The notes beneath the pieces were generated by a model that saw nothing but the letters and a program-made list of their open reading frames with translations, had not been told where the DNA came from and ran no database searches. This document shows, piece by piece, positions 26,017 to 36,064 of a stretch of 64,000 nucleotides of DNA. A program made the position numbers and the translations under genes. The stretch's first letter is position 1; every line of letters starts with the position of its first letter. This stretch comes from Paucimonas lemoignei (GTDB lineage Bacteria; Pseudomonadota; Gammaproteobacteria; Pseudomonadales; Pseudomonadaceae). The DNA lies in NCBI GenBank assembly GCA_900475325.1, contig LS483371.1, positions 1,674,001 through 1,738,000 of the forward strand, given 5' to 3'.

Positions 26017-26462
26017 GCTCGTGCAGTGGGTCGTTTTGGTGCGCTGCCCGCTTTGCGTGCCTCAAGGTGGAACTTAGTACATCGCCGTTAATTAGCTGTA
26101 GCGCGCTGATGCTTCATTTGTATTACGCGGCGCGGTTCCATGCGGAAAAAACAGGTCCGGCAAATGCTTCAAGAGTAGCGATTGGTAACAGCTGTCTCAC
26201 GAATGAGAGAAAAGGAATCCGTCCGAAAACAGGGCGCTCAGGCGTTTTGATGTGCGCTACTGGTGCAGAGGCCAGGCCAGGTCGAGATGCTCGGGTGCTG
26301 GCCCGTTGTCATCGGGGTGGGCGGGTGTGAACACTCAAAAGCGCATTAACTGCCTCGCGGCAGTGAAGTCATGTTTATTCCCGAGTATCCTGCTGGGTAT
26401 TGTGCGGCAGTGTTAGATGGGCAGGTCGCACGGACATTAACCTGTAGATCGGGAGTTACACC

Positions 26463-26894
26463 GTGTTCGTTCTGGATCCACGTTTGCAACAAGACACCTT
26501 GCTGATTGGCGACTTCCCGCTGTGCCACTTGCTTTTGTCCAACGATTCGAATTACCCCTGGTTTATCCTTGTGCCGCGCCGGGCCCTTATCACTGAGATA
26601 TTCGAGTTGGATGCTGCGGATCAATTGCAGTTGTGGCGGGAGACGACAGCGTTGTCGCAAGTGCTTGGCACGCTGTTCAATGCCGACAAGTTGAATGTGG
26701 CGGCGCTGGGTAATGTGGTGAGTCAGCTGCACATGCATGTCATTGTGCGCAAACGTGACGACGCCGCCTGGCCCGCGCCGGTCTGGGGCAAGCTGCCCGC
26801 GCAGCCTTACACAGCGCAGCAGTTTGCGCTGATCATCGAGCAGTTGAGGGGCGCCGCCCTTGAAGACTTCCACTTTGCGGAGCAACCGTCATGA
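26463..26894 (+). CDS. HIT-family protein
   Basis: A 143-residue histidine-triad protein with the active-site segment [14 protein letters not shown] at about residues 86-99. The first triad position is Gln instead of His, which is normal for the bacterial subfamily with the QLHxHV motif. These proteins hydrolyse or transfer nucleotide phosphoramidates and related substrates. The start is GTG at 26463, with GGGAG upstream. Its stop overlaps the slyX ATG by 4 bp, so the two are coupled; the same pair occurs as PA0959-PA0960. Confidence 0.88.
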   Translation: MFVLDPRLQQDTLLIGDFPLCHLLLSNDSNYPWFILVPRRALITEIFELDAADQLQLWRETTALSQVLGTLFNADKLNVAALGNVVSQLHMHVIVRKRDDAAWPAPVWGKLPAQPYTAQQFALIIEQLRGAALEDFHFAEQPS

Positions 26895-27097
26895 GCCTTC
26901 AAGACCGCGTGACCGAGCTGGAAAGCCGATTGGCCTTTCAGGATGACACCATCCAGGCCTTGAACGACGTGCTGGTGGTACAGCAGCGCGCGCTGGACCG
27001 CTTGCAGCAACAGATGGCTGCAACGCTCAAGCGTCAGGAGGAACTGGGGAACCAGTTCGAGATTTTTGGAGAGGACGCACCGCCGCCGCATTACTGA
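26891..27097 (+). CDS. slyX: SlyX protein
   Basis: A 68-residue protein that is almost entirely a heptad-repeat coiled coil ([21 protein letters not shown], then [19 protein letters not shown]), ending in the conserved PPPHY. This is the SlyX family, whose function is unknown. It overlaps the HIT gene by 4 bp and is followed by a very strong terminator. Confidence 0.92.
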   Translation: MSLQDRVTELESRLAFQDDTIQALNDVLVVQQRALDRLQQQMAATLKRQEELGNQFEIFGEDAPPPHY

Positions 27098-27108
27098 TTC
27101 TGCGGCAT

Positions 27109-27150
27109 AAAAAAAGCGGCGCTTCTATTAATAGAAGCGCCGCTTTTTTA
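27109..27150. terminator. Bidirectional terminator after slyX
   Basis: A perfect 15-bp stem (AGCGGCGCTTCTATT and AATAGAAGCGCCGCT) flanked by A7 and T6. It also closes the convergent cold-shock-domain gene. Confidence 0.95.
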
Positions 27151-27174
27151 CGAGCAGTTTTTGCAGCGTGTGAA

Positions 27175-27777
27175 TCAGCGGCGTGGCAGGGCTGCAATCA
27201 CATCTTCAGCCTGCAAACCCTTGTCGCGGTTCATGACGGAAAACTCGACCCGCTGGCCTTCGACCAGCACCCGGTGACCTTCGCCGCGGATGGCGCGGAA
27301 ATGTACGAAGATATCGTCGCCGGAATCGCGGGAAATGAACCCGAATCCCTTGGAGGTGTTGAACCACTTCACGGTGCCCGTATCCCGGTTCGTCATGTCA
27401 TGGCTTTGGGTCGCCGGCGAAGGGGAGGAGCGGTAGAAGCTCACGGCCAGATGGAGTGCGACTGCAAGCACGGCAGCCACCAGGCCCATCATGACAGCGG
27501 GCTGGCCCGCGATGGTTTCCAGAGGAACGAGCAGGGTCAGGGTTTGCAGAACGACGGCAAGGATGAGCAGGGCACTGACCAGATTTTGCAGCTGATGACG
27601 TGCTCCCCTGTTCCAGTAAGGGATCACAGGTGCCAGTAACAGATTGAGCAGGCCGAACAAGGCCAGGTACAACGCTTCAGGCTGCAGGTATGAAGACAAG
27701 GCTTCATCACGCAGGGCGGGGATAAAGGAGAGCAGCAGGGCTGCGGCTCCCGTTAGCAGGTGGACTATTTTCAACAT
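27175..27777 (-). CDS. Membrane-anchored cold-shock-domain protein
   Basis: A 200-residue fusion. The N-terminal 120 residues form four hydrophobic helices (starting [71 protein letters not shown]), and residues about 133-198 are a cold-shock OB fold with RNP1 (KGFGFISRD) and RNP2 (DIFVHFRAI). The nucleic-acid-binding aromatic residues (W, F, F, F) are present, so it should bind single-stranded RNA or DNA while tethered to the inner membrane. It lies where PA0961 does in P. aeruginosa, also annotated as a cold-shock protein. I see no regulatory cold-box leader. Confidence 0.88.
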   Translation of the reverse strand: MLKIVHLLTGAAALLLSFIPALRDEALSSYLQPEALYLALFGLLNLLLAPVIPYWNRGARHQLQNLVSALLILAVVLQTLTLLVPLETIAGQPAVMMGLVAAVLAVALHLAVSFYRSSPSPATQSHDMTNRDTGTVKWFNTSKGFGFISRDSGDDIFVHFRAIRGEGHRVLVEGQRVEFSVMNRDKGLQAEDVIAALPRR

Positions 27778-28144
27778 GTCGAAAACTCACATTAAGATGG
27801 ATCACAAAGGAAATAGCTAATGCCACCCGGTACGCTTCTTGGAAAAGTGGAGGCGTGAGGCACGGGTGAACATTGAGCCTATGCGCAGTCACCAGGACAG
27901 GCCGCTGCGGCACGCGGTGTATTTAACAGCAAAGCCTGTGGCTACTCAAATCAACAGCTTGCGTTGCGCCGGTTGTCGACGGCCCTGTATCAGACTAAGC
28001 GACGGGCGGTGTCGGTCTCTGGCTCATCAAGGGTGGTCTGGCCTTGCCTGAACGATTTGCAGCCCAGGGCTGCGCGAGGGCGGTTCCCTTGGTACAGTGT
28101 CCGCCGCAACAGCAGGATTCAAGCCATTTACCAAGGGGAAAAAC
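27778..28144. other. Divergent intergenic region between cold-shock gene and dps-like gene
   Basis: A 367-bp space with two outward-facing genes. I see no open frame with a ribosome-binding site. A TACAGT at about 28096 could be the -10 of the dps-like promoter, but it has no matching -35, as in stationary-phase promoters. Nothing else is identifiable. Confidence 0.4.
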
Positions 28145-28618
28145 ATGGCAATCGATATCGGTATCAGCGAAGAGAATCGCAAGTCAATCGTCGATGGTCT
28201 TTCTCATTTGCTCGCGGATACTTACGTTCTGTATCTGAAGACTCATAACTTTCACTGGAATGTCAGTGGGCCTATGTTTCGTACGCTGCATCTGATGTTC
28301 GAAGAGCAGTACAACGAATTGGCACTGGCCGTTGATTCCATCGCCGAGCGTATTCGTGCGTTGGGTTTCCCGGCTCCAGGTACTTACACAACCTATGCTC
28401 GTCTTTCTACGATCAAGGAAGAAGAGGGTGTGCCAGGCGCCGAAGATATGATCAGAAGTCTTGTTCAAGGGCAAGAGGCTGTAGTCCGCACTGCGCGTAG
28501 TCTTTTTCCTCTTTTGGATAAAGTCAGTGACGAGCCGACGGCTGATCTGTTGACGCAAAGAATGCAGGTACACGAAAAAACTGCATGGATGCTTCGTTCG
28601 ATGCTTGAAACAAAGTAA
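28145..28618 (+). CDS. Dps/ferritin-like DNA-protection protein
   Basis: A 157-residue four-helix-bundle protein of the Dps family. The ferroxidase-site helix [18 protein letters not shown] is followed by [20 protein letters not shown], the DPSs signature. It oxidises and stores iron inside a dodecamer and shields DNA from peroxide. I chose ATG 28145 (GGGG(A) ribosome-binding site); the frame extends upstream without support. Codon usage has slightly more A/T than its neighbours. It corresponds to PA0962. Confidence 0.93.
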   Translation: MAIDIGISEENRKSIVDGLSHLLADTYVLYLKTHNFHWNVSGPMFRTLHLMFEEQYNELALAVDSIAERIRALGFPAPGTYTTYARLSTIKEEEGVPGAEDMIRSLVQGQEAVVRTARSLFPLLDKVSDEPTADLLTQRMQVHEKTAWMLRSMLETK

Positions 28619-28625
28619 GTCAAGT

Positions 28626-28652
28626 GGCGAGCGATGCCCGGCATCGCTCGCC
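28626..28652. repeat. Perfect hairpin after dps-like gene
   Basis: GGCGAGCGATGC-CCG-GCATCGCTCGCC forms a 12-bp perfect stem 8 bp after the stop. There is no T-run, so it is probably a transcript-stabilising 3' hairpin or a weak terminator. Confidence 0.65.
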
Positions 28653-28680
28653 TGCTTCATCTCTCGCGTTTCGCTGCCTG

Positions 28681-28710
28681 CCTCCAGTCCTCCAGTCCTC
28701 CAGTCCTCCT
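28681..28710. repeat. Short tandem repeat (CCTCCAGT)x3
   Basis: The 8-mer CCTCCAGT occurs three times in a row and is followed by CCTCCT. It is intergenic. Such short tandem arrays can change copy number by slippage. Confidence 0.8.
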
Positions 28711-28992
28711 GCACCCAACGCTGCGCTACCTGCGCGCGCCTGTCTTGCAACTGCGCCGATTTTTGCTCATGAAAAGTAAAGCTATACATATGTATTACCC
28801 ATCCATTGGACTGTTTTGCTAGTGATGCACGAAAGTTCGATATTCCGCATTAGTTTGTAGTGATGTCCTACAAACATTAAGTCTTGATCCTGCTAGTTAT
28901 AAACTCGTAATTCGGGCCTGATAGGGGCGGGATTTATTTATATTTAAATGTTTCTCAAAGGACCCGAATTTACTGTTTTAGAGGAAGCCACT

Positions 28993-29334
28993 ATGGTTCA
29001 AGAGGTTGAAGGCGACGCAAGAGACCCCAATCGTCAGGCGAAAATCTGCAATGATCCTTTTGTCGAGGATTTCAACATGACCCTTGCCCAGCCGCACTCC
29101 AAGTCGGTGCGGCTGAACGGTCTGGCAACTTGCCTGCGTCTGGAAAACGTTTACTGGAACATCCTTTCTACAATAGCGAGATCGAACAACTGCTCGGTCA
29201 ATGCAGTACTTTCCTACATCGACAGGGAAGTGCACCTGCGCTACGGGGGCGTGAAAAACTTCAGCGGCCTCATCAGAGTCGTCTGCGTTGCTCATCTGTT
29301 GAAAGGTGAAAGCCTGGACCTCTCCCAGGCCTGA
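28993..29334 (+). CDS. Ribbon-helix-helix (RHH_4) domain protein
   Basis: A 113-residue protein. From about residue 37 the segment SKSVRLNGLATCLRLENVYWNILSTIA, then NAVLSYIDREV, fits the RHH_4 ribbon-helix-helix fold found in small DNA-binding regulators, with an N-terminal strand (SVRLNG) and two helices. The start at 28993 follows GAGGAAG with good spacing; the in-frame ATG at 28948 has no ribosome-binding site. The 200 bp upstream are clearly AT-rich compared with the surroundings. The target is unknown; it sits alone between the dps-like gene and aspS. Confidence 0.72.
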   Translation: MVQEVEGDARDPNRQAKICNDPFVEDFNMTLAQPHSKSVRLNGLATCLRLENVYWNILSTIARSNNCSVNAVLSYIDREVHLRYGGVKNFSGLIRVVCVAHLLKGESLDLSQA

Positions 29335-29651
29335 GGTTGCATCTGCACCCCAATTTCTGCGGGCTCGCCTTTGCGGCGGGCCTGTACTTCGTTGCGCAGC
29401 GTGCCGGGTGATGACGTTTCATCCGGCGAGCTGCGACAGCCTTATCTGGCCCGGATCAAAGCGCACGGCTGCGCGGCCACGATTAACCCTATATAATCCC
29501 CCGCCTTGCTGAAACGGGCGCGTTTGCGCTTACAGCGCGCAGGCCAGCGCAGTCATGGCTTGTACGCATGCCCGGGCTCTTGCACTATTGAGCGCAAGCC
29601 AAGAGCGAAAGCTCCACCGAATTTCGAATTACGAGAAGTGAACAGACCATC
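29335..29651. other. Intergenic region upstream of aspS
   Basis: A 317-bp region containing a GC-rich imperfect hairpin just after the RHH gene (around 29366-29385) and a consensus -10 TATAAT at 29492-29497, 155 bp before the aspS ATG. The corresponding -35 position reads CTGCGC, so the promoter would rely on the -10. Nothing else is apparent. Confidence 0.45.
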
Positions 29652-31427
29652 ATGATGCGCAGCCATTATTGCGGCCAATTGAACGAGAGCCTGGAAGGTC
29701 AGGAAATTACCCTTTGCGGATGGGTCCACCGCCGACGCGACCACGGGGGCGTTATCTTCCTCGATATCCGTGATCGTGAAGGTATGGCTCAGGTCGTGTT
29801 CGACCCGGATCGTGCTGACTCCTTCGCCGCCGCCGACCGCGTGCGCAGCGAGTACGTCGTCAAGGTCACCGGCAAGGTGCGTGCCCGTCCGGCAGGTGCA
29901 GTGAATGCCAACATGGCGTCCGGCGCCATCGAAGTACTGGGTTACGAGCTTGAAGTGCTGAACGAGTCGGAAACCCCGCCGTTCCCGCTCAACGAATACT
30001 CCGATGTGGGTGAAGAAACGCGTCTGCGTTATCGCTTCATCGATCTGCGTCGCCCTGAAATGGCCGAGAAGCTGCGTCTGCGTTCGCGCATCACCACCAG
30101 CATCCGTCGTTACCTGGACGAAAACGGTTTCCTTGACGTTGAAACCCCGATCCTGACTCGCGCCACGCCGGAAGGCGCTCGTGACTATCTGGTACCAAGC
30201 CGCACACACCCGGGCAGCTTCTTTGCCTTGCCGCAATCGCCTCAGCTGTTCAAACAACTGTTGATGGTTGCTGGCTTCGACCGTTACTACCAGATCGCCA
30301 AGTGCTTCCGCGATGAAGACCTGCGTGCTGACCGCCAGCCGGAATTCACCCAGATCGACATCGAAACCAGCTTCCTGAACGAAGAAGAAATCATCGGTCT
30401 GACCGAGAAGATGGTTCGTCAGTTGTTCAAGGAAGTCCTGGACCTGGACTTCGGCGACTTCCCGCACATGACGTTCGCAGAAGCCATGCGCCGTTATGGT
30501 TCGGACAAGCCGGACCTGCGTAACCCGCTGGAACTGGTTGATGTTGAAGACCAGCTCAAGGAAGTCGACTTCAAGGTGTTCAGCGGCCCGGCCAATGACC
30601 CTAAATGCCGTATTGCTGCACTGCGCGTACCAGGCGGGGCGAGCATGCCGCGCAAGCAGATCGACGACTACACCAAGTTCGTCGGCATCTACGGTGCCAA
30701 GGGCCTGGCGTACATCAAGGTCAACGAGCGCGCCAATGGCGTGGATGGCCTGCAGTCGCCAATCGTCAAGAATATCCCTGAAGCCAACCTCAACGTGATC
30801 CTCGATCGTGTTGGCGCGGTAGATGGCGACATCGTGTTCTTCGGCGCGGACAAAGCCAAGATCGTCAGCGAAGCCCTGGGCGCACTGCGGATCAAGGTCG
30901 GCAACGACCTGAAACTGCACACCTGCGAGTGGGCGCCGATGTGGGTCGTCGACTTCCCGATGTTCGAAGAAAACGAAGACGGCAGCTTCTCTGCGCTGCA
31001 CCACCCGTTCACTGCACCGAAATGCACGCCAGAAGAGCTGGAAGCCAACCCAGGCACCGCTTTGTCCCGTGCGTACGACATGGTTCTGAACGGCACCGAG
31101 TTGGGTGGCGGTTCGATCCGTATTCACCGCAAAGAGATGCAGCAAGCCGTTTTCCGTCTGCTGGGTATCGCCGAAGACGAACAGCAAGAGAAGTTTGGCT
31201 TCCTGCTGGACGCCTTGAAGTACGGCGCTCCACCCCATGGCGGTCTGGCATTCGGCCTTGATCGTCTGGTCATGCTGATGACAGGCGCTCAGTCGATTCG
31301 TGAAGTCATTGCCTTCCCGAAAACCCAGAGTGCTGCTGACGTCATGACCCAGGCGCCTGGCGTCGTGGATGCCAAGGCCCTGCGTGAACTGCACATCCGT
31401 TTGCGCGAGCAGCCAAAGGCTGAGTGA
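29652..31427 (+). CDS. aspS: Aspartyl-tRNA synthetase
   Basis: A 591-residue class IIb synthetase. The N-terminal OB fold ([23 protein letters not shown]) is at about residues 19-41, motif 2 is [18 protein letters not shown] at about 217-234, the bacterial GAD insertion is at about 290-410, and motif 3 [12 protein letters not shown] is at about 529-540. Pseudomonads of this group usually use a non-discriminating AspRS together with GatCAB to make Asn-tRNA; this cannot be decided here without comparing the anticodon-recognition residues. Two ATGs occur in tandem (29652 and 29655). Confidence 0.97.
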   Translation: MMRSHYCGQLNESLEGQEITLCGWVHRRRDHGGVIFLDIRDREGMAQVVFDPDRADSFAAADRVRSEYVVKVTGKVRARPAGAVNANMASGAIEVLGYELEVLNESETPPFPLNEYSDVGEETRLRYRFIDLRRPEMAEKLRLRSRITTSIRRYLDENGFLDVETPILTRATPEGARDYLVPSRTHPGSFFALPQSPQLFKQLLMVAGFDRYYQIAKCFRDEDLRADRQPEFTQIDIETSFLNEEEIIGLTEKMVRQLFKEVLDLDFGDFPHMTFAEAMRRYGSDKPDLRNPLELVDVEDQLKEVDFKVFSGPANDPKCRIAALRVPGGASMPRKQIDDYTKFVGIYGAKGLAYIKVNERANGVDGLQSPIVKNIPEANLNVILDRVGAVDGDIVFFGADKAKIVSEALGALRIKVGNDLKLHTCEWAPMWVVDFPMFEENEDGSFSALHHPFTAPKCTPEELEANPGTALSRAYDMVLNGTELGGGSIRIHRKEMQQAVFRLLGIAEDEQQEKFGFLLDALKYGAPPHGGLAFGLDRLVMLMTGAQSIREVIAFPKTQSAADVMTQAPGVVDAKALRELHIRLREQPKAE

Positions 31428-31435
31428 TGCGTGCT

Positions 31436-31470
31436 CAGGCGCGCCACGTCCCGTGACGTGGCTGCGCCTG
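31436..31470. repeat. GC-rich hairpin between aspS and yebC
   Basis: CAGGCGCGCCACGT-CCCGTG-ACGTGGCTGCGCCTG forms a long stem with one mismatch region and no T-run. A second hairpin (TTCGCC...GGCGAA) follows at about 31500-31525. They may be processing or attenuation structures in an aspS-yebC transcript. Confidence 0.6.
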
Positions 31471-31554
31471 ATGTTGCACCCTACTGAATTGAAGAAAGCT
31501 TTCGCCTGCACTTGTGCGGGCGAAGGTGTTTGAAGAAAGAATCTGGAGCGAGAT

Positions 31555-32301
31555 ATGGCAGGTCATTCTAAGTGGGCGAACATCAAGCACCGCAAAGAGC
31601 GTCAGGATGCCAAGAAAGGCAAGATTTTCACCAAGTGGATCCGCGAGCTGACCGTCGCTGCTCGTCAGGGTGGTGGTGATCCGGGCTCCAACCCTCGTCT
31701 GCGCCTGGCGCTGGACAAGGCTCTTGGTGCGAACATGACCCGTGACACCATCGACCGCGCCGTCGCTCGCGGTACCGGTGCTGCCGACGGTGATGATGTC
31801 GAAGAGCTGGGTTACGAAGGTTACGGCCCTGGCGGCGTGGCGATCATGGTTGAAACCATGACCGACAATCGCAACCGAACCGCTGCTGCAGTGCGCCATG
31901 CGTTCACCAAATGTGGCGGTAACCTGGGCACAGATGGCTCAGTCGCCTACCTGTTCGATCGCAAGGGGCAGATTTCCTTTGCGGCCGGTGTTGATGAAAA
32001 TTCGTTGATCGAAGCCGCCATGGAAGCCGATGCCGACGATGTCGTGACCAACGAAGACGGCAGCATCGACGTATTTACCTCGTTTGCCGGTTTCTACGCG
32101 GTTCGCAATGCGCTTGAAGCGGCCGGATTTACGGCAAGCGATGCTGAAATCGTCATGCTGCCCACCACCAGTGCCGTGCTGGATCTGGAAACTGCTGAAA
32201 AAGTCCTCAAGCTGATCGACATGCTTGAAGACCTGGATGACGTGCAGAACGTCTATTCCAACGCAGAAATCCCGGACGAAGTCATGGAGCAGTTGGGCTG
32301 A
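31555..32301 (+). CDS. yebC: YebC/PmpR-family transcriptional or translational regulator
   Basis: A 248-residue YebC protein. The N-terminus [24 protein letters not shown] is the family signature, followed by the three-domain layout (helical, then two alpha/beta domains; [19 protein letters not shown] at about 84-102). In P. aeruginosa the equivalent (PA0964, PmpR) represses pqsR; YebC proteins have also been linked to relief of ribosome stalling. It precedes ruvCAB, as in most gamma-proteobacteria. Confidence 0.95.
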   Translation: MAGHSKWANIKHRKERQDAKKGKIFTKWIRELTVAARQGGGDPGSNPRLRLALDKALGANMTRDTIDRAVARGTGAADGDDVEELGYEGYGPGGVAIMVETMTDNRNRTAAAVRHAFTKCGGNLGTDGSVAYLFDRKGQISFAAGVDENSLIEAAMEADADDVVTNEDGSIDVFTSFAGFYAVRNALEAAGFTASDAEIVMLPTTSAVLDLETAEKVLKLIDMLEDLDDVQNVYSNAEIPDEVMEQLG

Positions 32302-32424
32302 TAAAACGTTGTCTGCTTTATTATTCGAGGCCGGAGCTACGAAGCGATCTATCGCTATCGGCCTCCGGCTTCTGCCTTTATGCTGCGATCTTCGCGATGT
32401 GTCACTTCTCAAGCTGCAGGCGTT

Positions 32425-32949
32425 ATGACTCTTATTCTTGGTATCGACCCCGGTTCGCGAATCACCGGCTATGGCGTGGTGCGTGACACCGGGCGTGGCT
32501 GTGTATATGTCGCCTCGGGCTGCATACGCACCGGCAGTGGCGAACTGCATGAGCGTTTGCAGATTGTGTATCGCGGCGTTCGTGAGGTGATCCAGACGTA
32601 CGGCCCGGTGACCATGGGCATTGAAAAAGTCTTCATGGCGCGCAACGCCGACTCGGCGCTCAAGCTGGGGCAGGCGAGGGGGGCGGCGATTGTCGCCGGT
32701 GCCGAAGAAAGCCTGGAAATCGCCGAGTACACCGCTACTCAAGTCAAGCAAGCCGTGGCGGGAACCGGTGGGGCCAATAAAGAGCAGGTGATGATGATGG
32801 TCATGCATCTGCTCAAACTCACTCAGAAACCGCAGATCGACGCCTCGGACGCGCTGGCGATTGCTTTGTGCCATGCGCATACCCGCTCAAGTCTGATACC
32901 CCATGGCCTGAACACGGCGCGCAGTCGCGGCGGTCGGTTGCGTCTCTAA
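32425..32949 (+). CDS. ruvC: Holliday junction resolvase RuvC
   Basis: A 174-residue resolvase with all four catalytic acidic residues: D8 (GIDPGSR), E67 (GIEKVF), D139 and D142 (DASDALAIA). It cleaves Holliday junctions with RuvAB. The start at 32425 ([10 protein letters not shown]) is the conserved one; the frame is open further upstream, but that would add 15 unrelated residues. Confidence 0.97.
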   Translation: MTLILGIDPGSRITGYGVVRDTGRGCVYVASGCIRTGSGELHERLQIVYRGVREVIQTYGPVTMGIEKVFMARNADSALKLGQARGAAIVAGAEESLEIAEYTATQVKQAVAGTGGANKEQVMMMVMHLLKLTQKPQIDASDALAIALCHAHTRSSLIPHGLNTARSRGGRLRL

Positions 32950-33092
32950 AGCGTGGGATAGAGATGCTGCGTGTCTGTTAGCATCATCTTCTTTAACTTT
33001 TCCGCTTGCAGACGTCGTGACGCCTGCAATGATTGCAAACACTATTTCGCGCCGGTCACCCTGATGGTCGGCAATACGAAAGGATTTGATAC

Positions 33093-33701
33093 GTGATTGG
33101 ACGTTTGCGCGGCTTTCTGGCTGAAAAACAGCCGCCGCATCTGGTGCTGGATGTCAATGGTGTCGGCTACGAGATCGAGGTCCCCATGACCACGCTCTAT
33201 CGCCTGCCCCATGTCGGCGAGCCCGTGACCCTGCATACCCATCTGGTGGTGCGCGAAGACGCCCATCTGCTCTACGGCTTTTATGAAAAGCGTGAGCGTG
33301 AGCTGTTTCGTGAGCTGATTCGCCTCAATGGCGTCGGGCCCAAGCTGGCGCTGGCCTTGATGTCCGGTCTTGAAGTCGACGAGCTGGTGCGTTGCGTTCA
33401 GGCCCAGGATACGTCGGCCCTGACCCGTATCCCCGGTGTCGGCAAGAAGACCGCTGAGCGTCTGCTGGTCGAGCTCAAGGATCGTTTCAAGGCCTGGGAA
33501 AGCCTGCCGGGTACGTTCACCCTGGTCTCTAGTGGACCTGGTATGCCGGAGCCGGTTGTCACAGCGGAGTCCGATGCCGTGAGCGCGCTGATTTCCCTGG
33601 GTTACAAGCCACAGGAGGCGAGCAAAGCTGTTTCCGCTATCAAGGAAAAAGATTTGAGCAGTGCTGATTTGATTCGACGTGCCTTGAAGGGAATGGCTTA
33701 A
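33093..33701 (+). CDS. ruvA: Holliday junction DNA helicase subunit RuvA
   Basis: A 202-residue protein: an OB domain ([22 protein letters not shown]), two helix-hairpin-helix motifs ([38 protein letters not shown]) and a flexible linker to domain III, which contacts RuvB. GTG start at 33093 with AAGGA upstream. Its stop is directly followed by the GTG of ruvB. Confidence 0.97.
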   Translation: MIGRLRGFLAEKQPPHLVLDVNGVGYEIEVPMTTLYRLPHVGEPVTLHTHLVVREDAHLLYGFYEKRERELFRELIRLNGVGPKLALALMSGLEVDELVRCVQAQDTSALTRIPGVGKKTAERLLVELKDRFKAWESLPGTFTLVSSGPGMPEPVVTAESDAVSALISLGYKPQEASKAVSAIKEKDLSSADLIRRALKGMA

Positions 33702-34760
33702 GTGATTGATGCCGACCGCCTGATAACCGCCACCGGTGGCCGGGATCGTGATGAACAGATCGATCGCGCCATCCGCCCCCTCAGCCTTGCCGACTACATT
33801 GGTCAGCCCACCGTGCGCGAGCAGATGGAGTTGTTCATCCAGGCTGCGCGGGGGCGTAATGAAGCGCTGGACCACACGCTGATCTTTGGGCCGCCGGGGC
33901 TGGGCAAGACCACCTTGGCCAATATCATTGCCCAGGAAATGTCAGTCTCGATCAAGAGCACCTCCGGCCCGGTGCTGGAGCGGCCCGGCGACCTTGCCGC
34001 CATTCTGACCAACCTCGAACCCAACGACGTGCTGTTCATTGATGAAATCCATCGGCTTTCGCCCATCGTCGAGGAAGTGTTGTACCCGGCGATGGAGGAT
34101 TTCCAGCTCGACATCATGATTGGTGAAGGCCCCGCTGCGCGCTCCATCAAGCTGGACTTGCCACCTTTCACGCTGGTCGGCGCAACGACCCGTGCGGGCA
34201 TGCTTACCAACCCGTTGCGCGACCGCTTCGGTATTGTGCAGCGTCTGGAGTTCTACAATATTGCCGACCTGGCCACCATCGTGACCCGTTCTGCCGGCAT
34301 TCTCGGTCTGCCGATCGAGCCGGAAGGGGCCTTCGAGATCGCACGTCGCGCCCGTGGTACGCCGCGTATCGCCAACCGTCTGCTGCGAAGGGTTCGGGAT
34401 TTCGCCGAAGTGCGGGGCAAAGGGCATATCACCAAGCCCATCGCCGACTTGGCCTTGAACCTGCTGGACGTGGATGAGCGTGGCTTCGACCATCAGGACA
34501 GACGCCTGCTTCTGACCATGATCGAGAAGTTCGACGGCGGCCCCGTCGGGGTCGACAGCCTTGCAGCGGCCATCAGCGAAGAACGCCACACCATCGAAGA
34601 CGTGCTCGAACCCTATTTGATCCAGCAAGGCTATATCATGCGCACACCGCGTGGACGGGTCGTGACCCGCCATGCGTATTTGCACTTTGGCCTGAATATT
34701 CCGTCGCGAATGGGTGAAATGCCGACCGCTGAACAATTTGTTGCAGACGAAGACAATTAA
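33702..34760 (+). CDS. ruvB: Holliday junction DNA helicase motor RuvB
   Basis: A 352-residue AAA+ ATPase: Walker A GPPGLGKT at 63-70, Walker B FIDEIHRL at about 111-118, sensor 1 in LVGATTRAG, an arginine finger region near RDRFG, and a C-terminal winged helix. The GTG start abuts the ruvA stop with no gap, indicating translational coupling. It drives branch migration with RuvA. Confidence 0.98.
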   Translation: MIDADRLITATGGRDRDEQIDRAIRPLSLADYIGQPTVREQMELFIQAARGRNEALDHTLIFGPPGLGKTTLANIIAQEMSVSIKSTSGPVLERPGDLAAILTNLEPNDVLFIDEIHRLSPIVEEVLYPAMEDFQLDIMIGEGPAARSIKLDLPPFTLVGATTRAGMLTNPLRDRFGIVQRLEFYNIADLATIVTRSAGILGLPIEPEGAFEIARRARGTPRIANRLLRRVRDFAEVRGKGHITKPIADLALNLLDVDERGFDHQDRRLLLTMIEKFDGGPVGVDSLAAAISEERHTIEDVLEPYLIQQGYIMRTPRGRVVTRHAYLHFGLNIPSRMGEMPTAEQFVADEDN

Positions 34761-34897
34761 AACCCGCAAATCACTGATTTATTCAGGCTTTGCGCGGTCA
34801 GACTGGCAGTTGCCTCAAGCAGACCGGTAATAACCTGCAAAACCATGAAAAACAGTTGTCGTGGCGGATTGGCAACCTGAGGAGTAAGCACTAGAGT

Positions 34898-35365
34898 ATG
34901 CGCGCGCAAAACGGGGTTCAGTCGTTCGCACATCGCTGTCGCGTTTATTACGAGGACACCGATGCTGGCGGCATCGTCTACTACGTCAATTATCTGAAAT
35001 TCATGGAGCGGGCTCGTACCGAGCGGCTGCGGGAGTTGGGCTTTGCCCAATCCTCAATGGCGCAAGAAAACCTGCTGTTCGTCGTCCACTCCAGCGAGGC
35101 CCGCTACCACAAGCCGGCGCGACTGGACGATGAACTGCTGGTCAGCGCCGAAGTAATCGAATTGAACCGTGTCAGCCTGCGCTTCAAGCAAGAAGTCAGG
35201 CGGGCTGCGGATGAAACGCTGCTCTGCGAAGGGCAGTTCTTGGTGGCGTGTGTGCGCGCCGATAGTTTGAAACCCCGGGCCATTCCCGAAGCTTTGCGTG
35301 CGGCCTTTGCCGTCCAGAGCGGCGCGGGTACACATTCAGAGCAGGAGATAAAGCGTGGAAGCTAA
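34898..35365 (+). CDS. ybgC: Tol-Pal-associated acyl-CoA thioesterase YbgC
   Basis: A 155-residue hot-dog thioesterase. [24 protein letters not shown] at about 17-40 is the 4HBT motif with the catalytic Asp. It hydrolyses acyl-CoA or acyl-ACP and is the first gene of the tol-pal operon. Its 3' end overlaps tolQ by 11 bp, and AGGAGAT for tolQ is inside it. Confidence 0.95.
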   Translation: MRAQNGVQSFAHRCRVYYEDTDAGGIVYYVNYLKFMERARTERLRELGFAQSSMAQENLLFVVHSSEARYHKPARLDDELLVSAEVIELNRVSLRFKQEVRRAADETLLCEGQFLVACVRADSLKPRAIPEALRAAFAVQSGAGTHSEQEIKRGS

Positions 35366-36050
35366 CGTCGTCGACCATTCCTCCATGTGGAGTTTGGTCA
35401 GCAATGCCAGTGTTGTGGTTCAGTTGGTTATGCTGATCCTGGTGGCTGCTTCAGTCACTTCATGGATCATGATTTTTCAGCGCAGCAATATGCTGCGTGC
35501 TGGGCGCCGGGCTCTGGACAGCTTCGAGGAGCGTTTCTGGTCGGGTATCGATCTGTCCAAGCTGTATCGCCAGGCCGGCAGCAATCCGGACCCTGATTCA
35601 GGCGTTGAACAGATCTTCCGCGCAGGCTTCAAGGAATTCTCGCGTCTGCGTCAGCAGGCCGGAGTTGATCCTGAGGCCGTGATGGAAGGCGTGGCCCGTG
35701 CCATGCGTGTTGCCATCTCCCGCGAGGAAGAAAAACTCGAAGCAGGTCTGCCTTACCTCGCCACTGTTGGCTCCGTCAGCCCGTACATCGGCCTGTTCGG
35801 TACCGTCTGGGGGATCATGAACTCCTTCCGCGGTCTGGCCACGGCGCAACAGGCGACACTCGCCACCGTTGCTCCTGGTATCGCCGAAGCCTTGATCGCA
35901 ACAGCCATTGGCCTGTTTGCGGCGATCCCTGCAGTAATCGCTTACAACCGTTTCGCCGCTCGCAGCGAGACCTTGATCAGCCGTTACTACACCTTCGCCG
36001 ACGAATTCCAGGCCATCCTGCACCGTAAAGTGCACACCAGCGAAGAGTGA
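35355..36050 (+). CDS. tolQ: Tol-Pal system proton channel subunit TolQ
   Basis: A 231-residue inner-membrane protein (GTG start, AGGAGAT upstream). Transmembrane helices are at about 18-38, 135-155 and 170-190 ([21 protein letters not shown] and [20 protein letters not shown]), the conserved ExbB/TolQ pattern. With TolR it forms the proton-driven motor that energises TolA. Confidence 0.97.
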   Translation: MEANVVDHSSMWSLVSNASVVVQLVMLILVAASVTSWIMIFQRSNMLRAGRRALDSFEERFWSGIDLSKLYRQAGSNPDPDSGVEQIFRAGFKEFSRLRQQAGVDPEAVMEGVARAMRVAISREEEKLEAGLPYLATVGSVSPYIGLFGTVWGIMNSFRGLATAQQATLATVAPGIAEALIATAIGLFAAIPAVIAYNRFAARSETLISRYYTFADEFQAILHRKVHTSEE

Positions 36051-36064
36051 GCAGGTAATTCCCA

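Larger units (their letters stand above)
25430..26462. other. 1-kb gene-free stretch between oprD and the HIT gene
   Basis: No open frame here has a ribosome-binding site together with a recognisable protein. The oprD side holds A/T-rich leader sequence, including two runs of A on the oprD sense strand, and the tandem TGTCGC repeat. Further right is an isolated terminator-like hairpin at 25995-26016 with no gene before it on that strand. The frame at 25896-26330 is rich in Cys, Arg and Ser and looks random. The HIT gene promoter should lie near the right end. Confidence 0.6.

Noticed and set aside
25896-26330. 144-codon frame in the oprD-HIT gap
   Set aside because: No ribosome-binding site, odd composition (many Cys, Arg, Ser) and no family resemblance; treated as non-coding.
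29553-31511. 652-codon frame on the minus strand
   Set aside because: Antisense to aspS; no motif, and it only reflects GC-skewed codon use.
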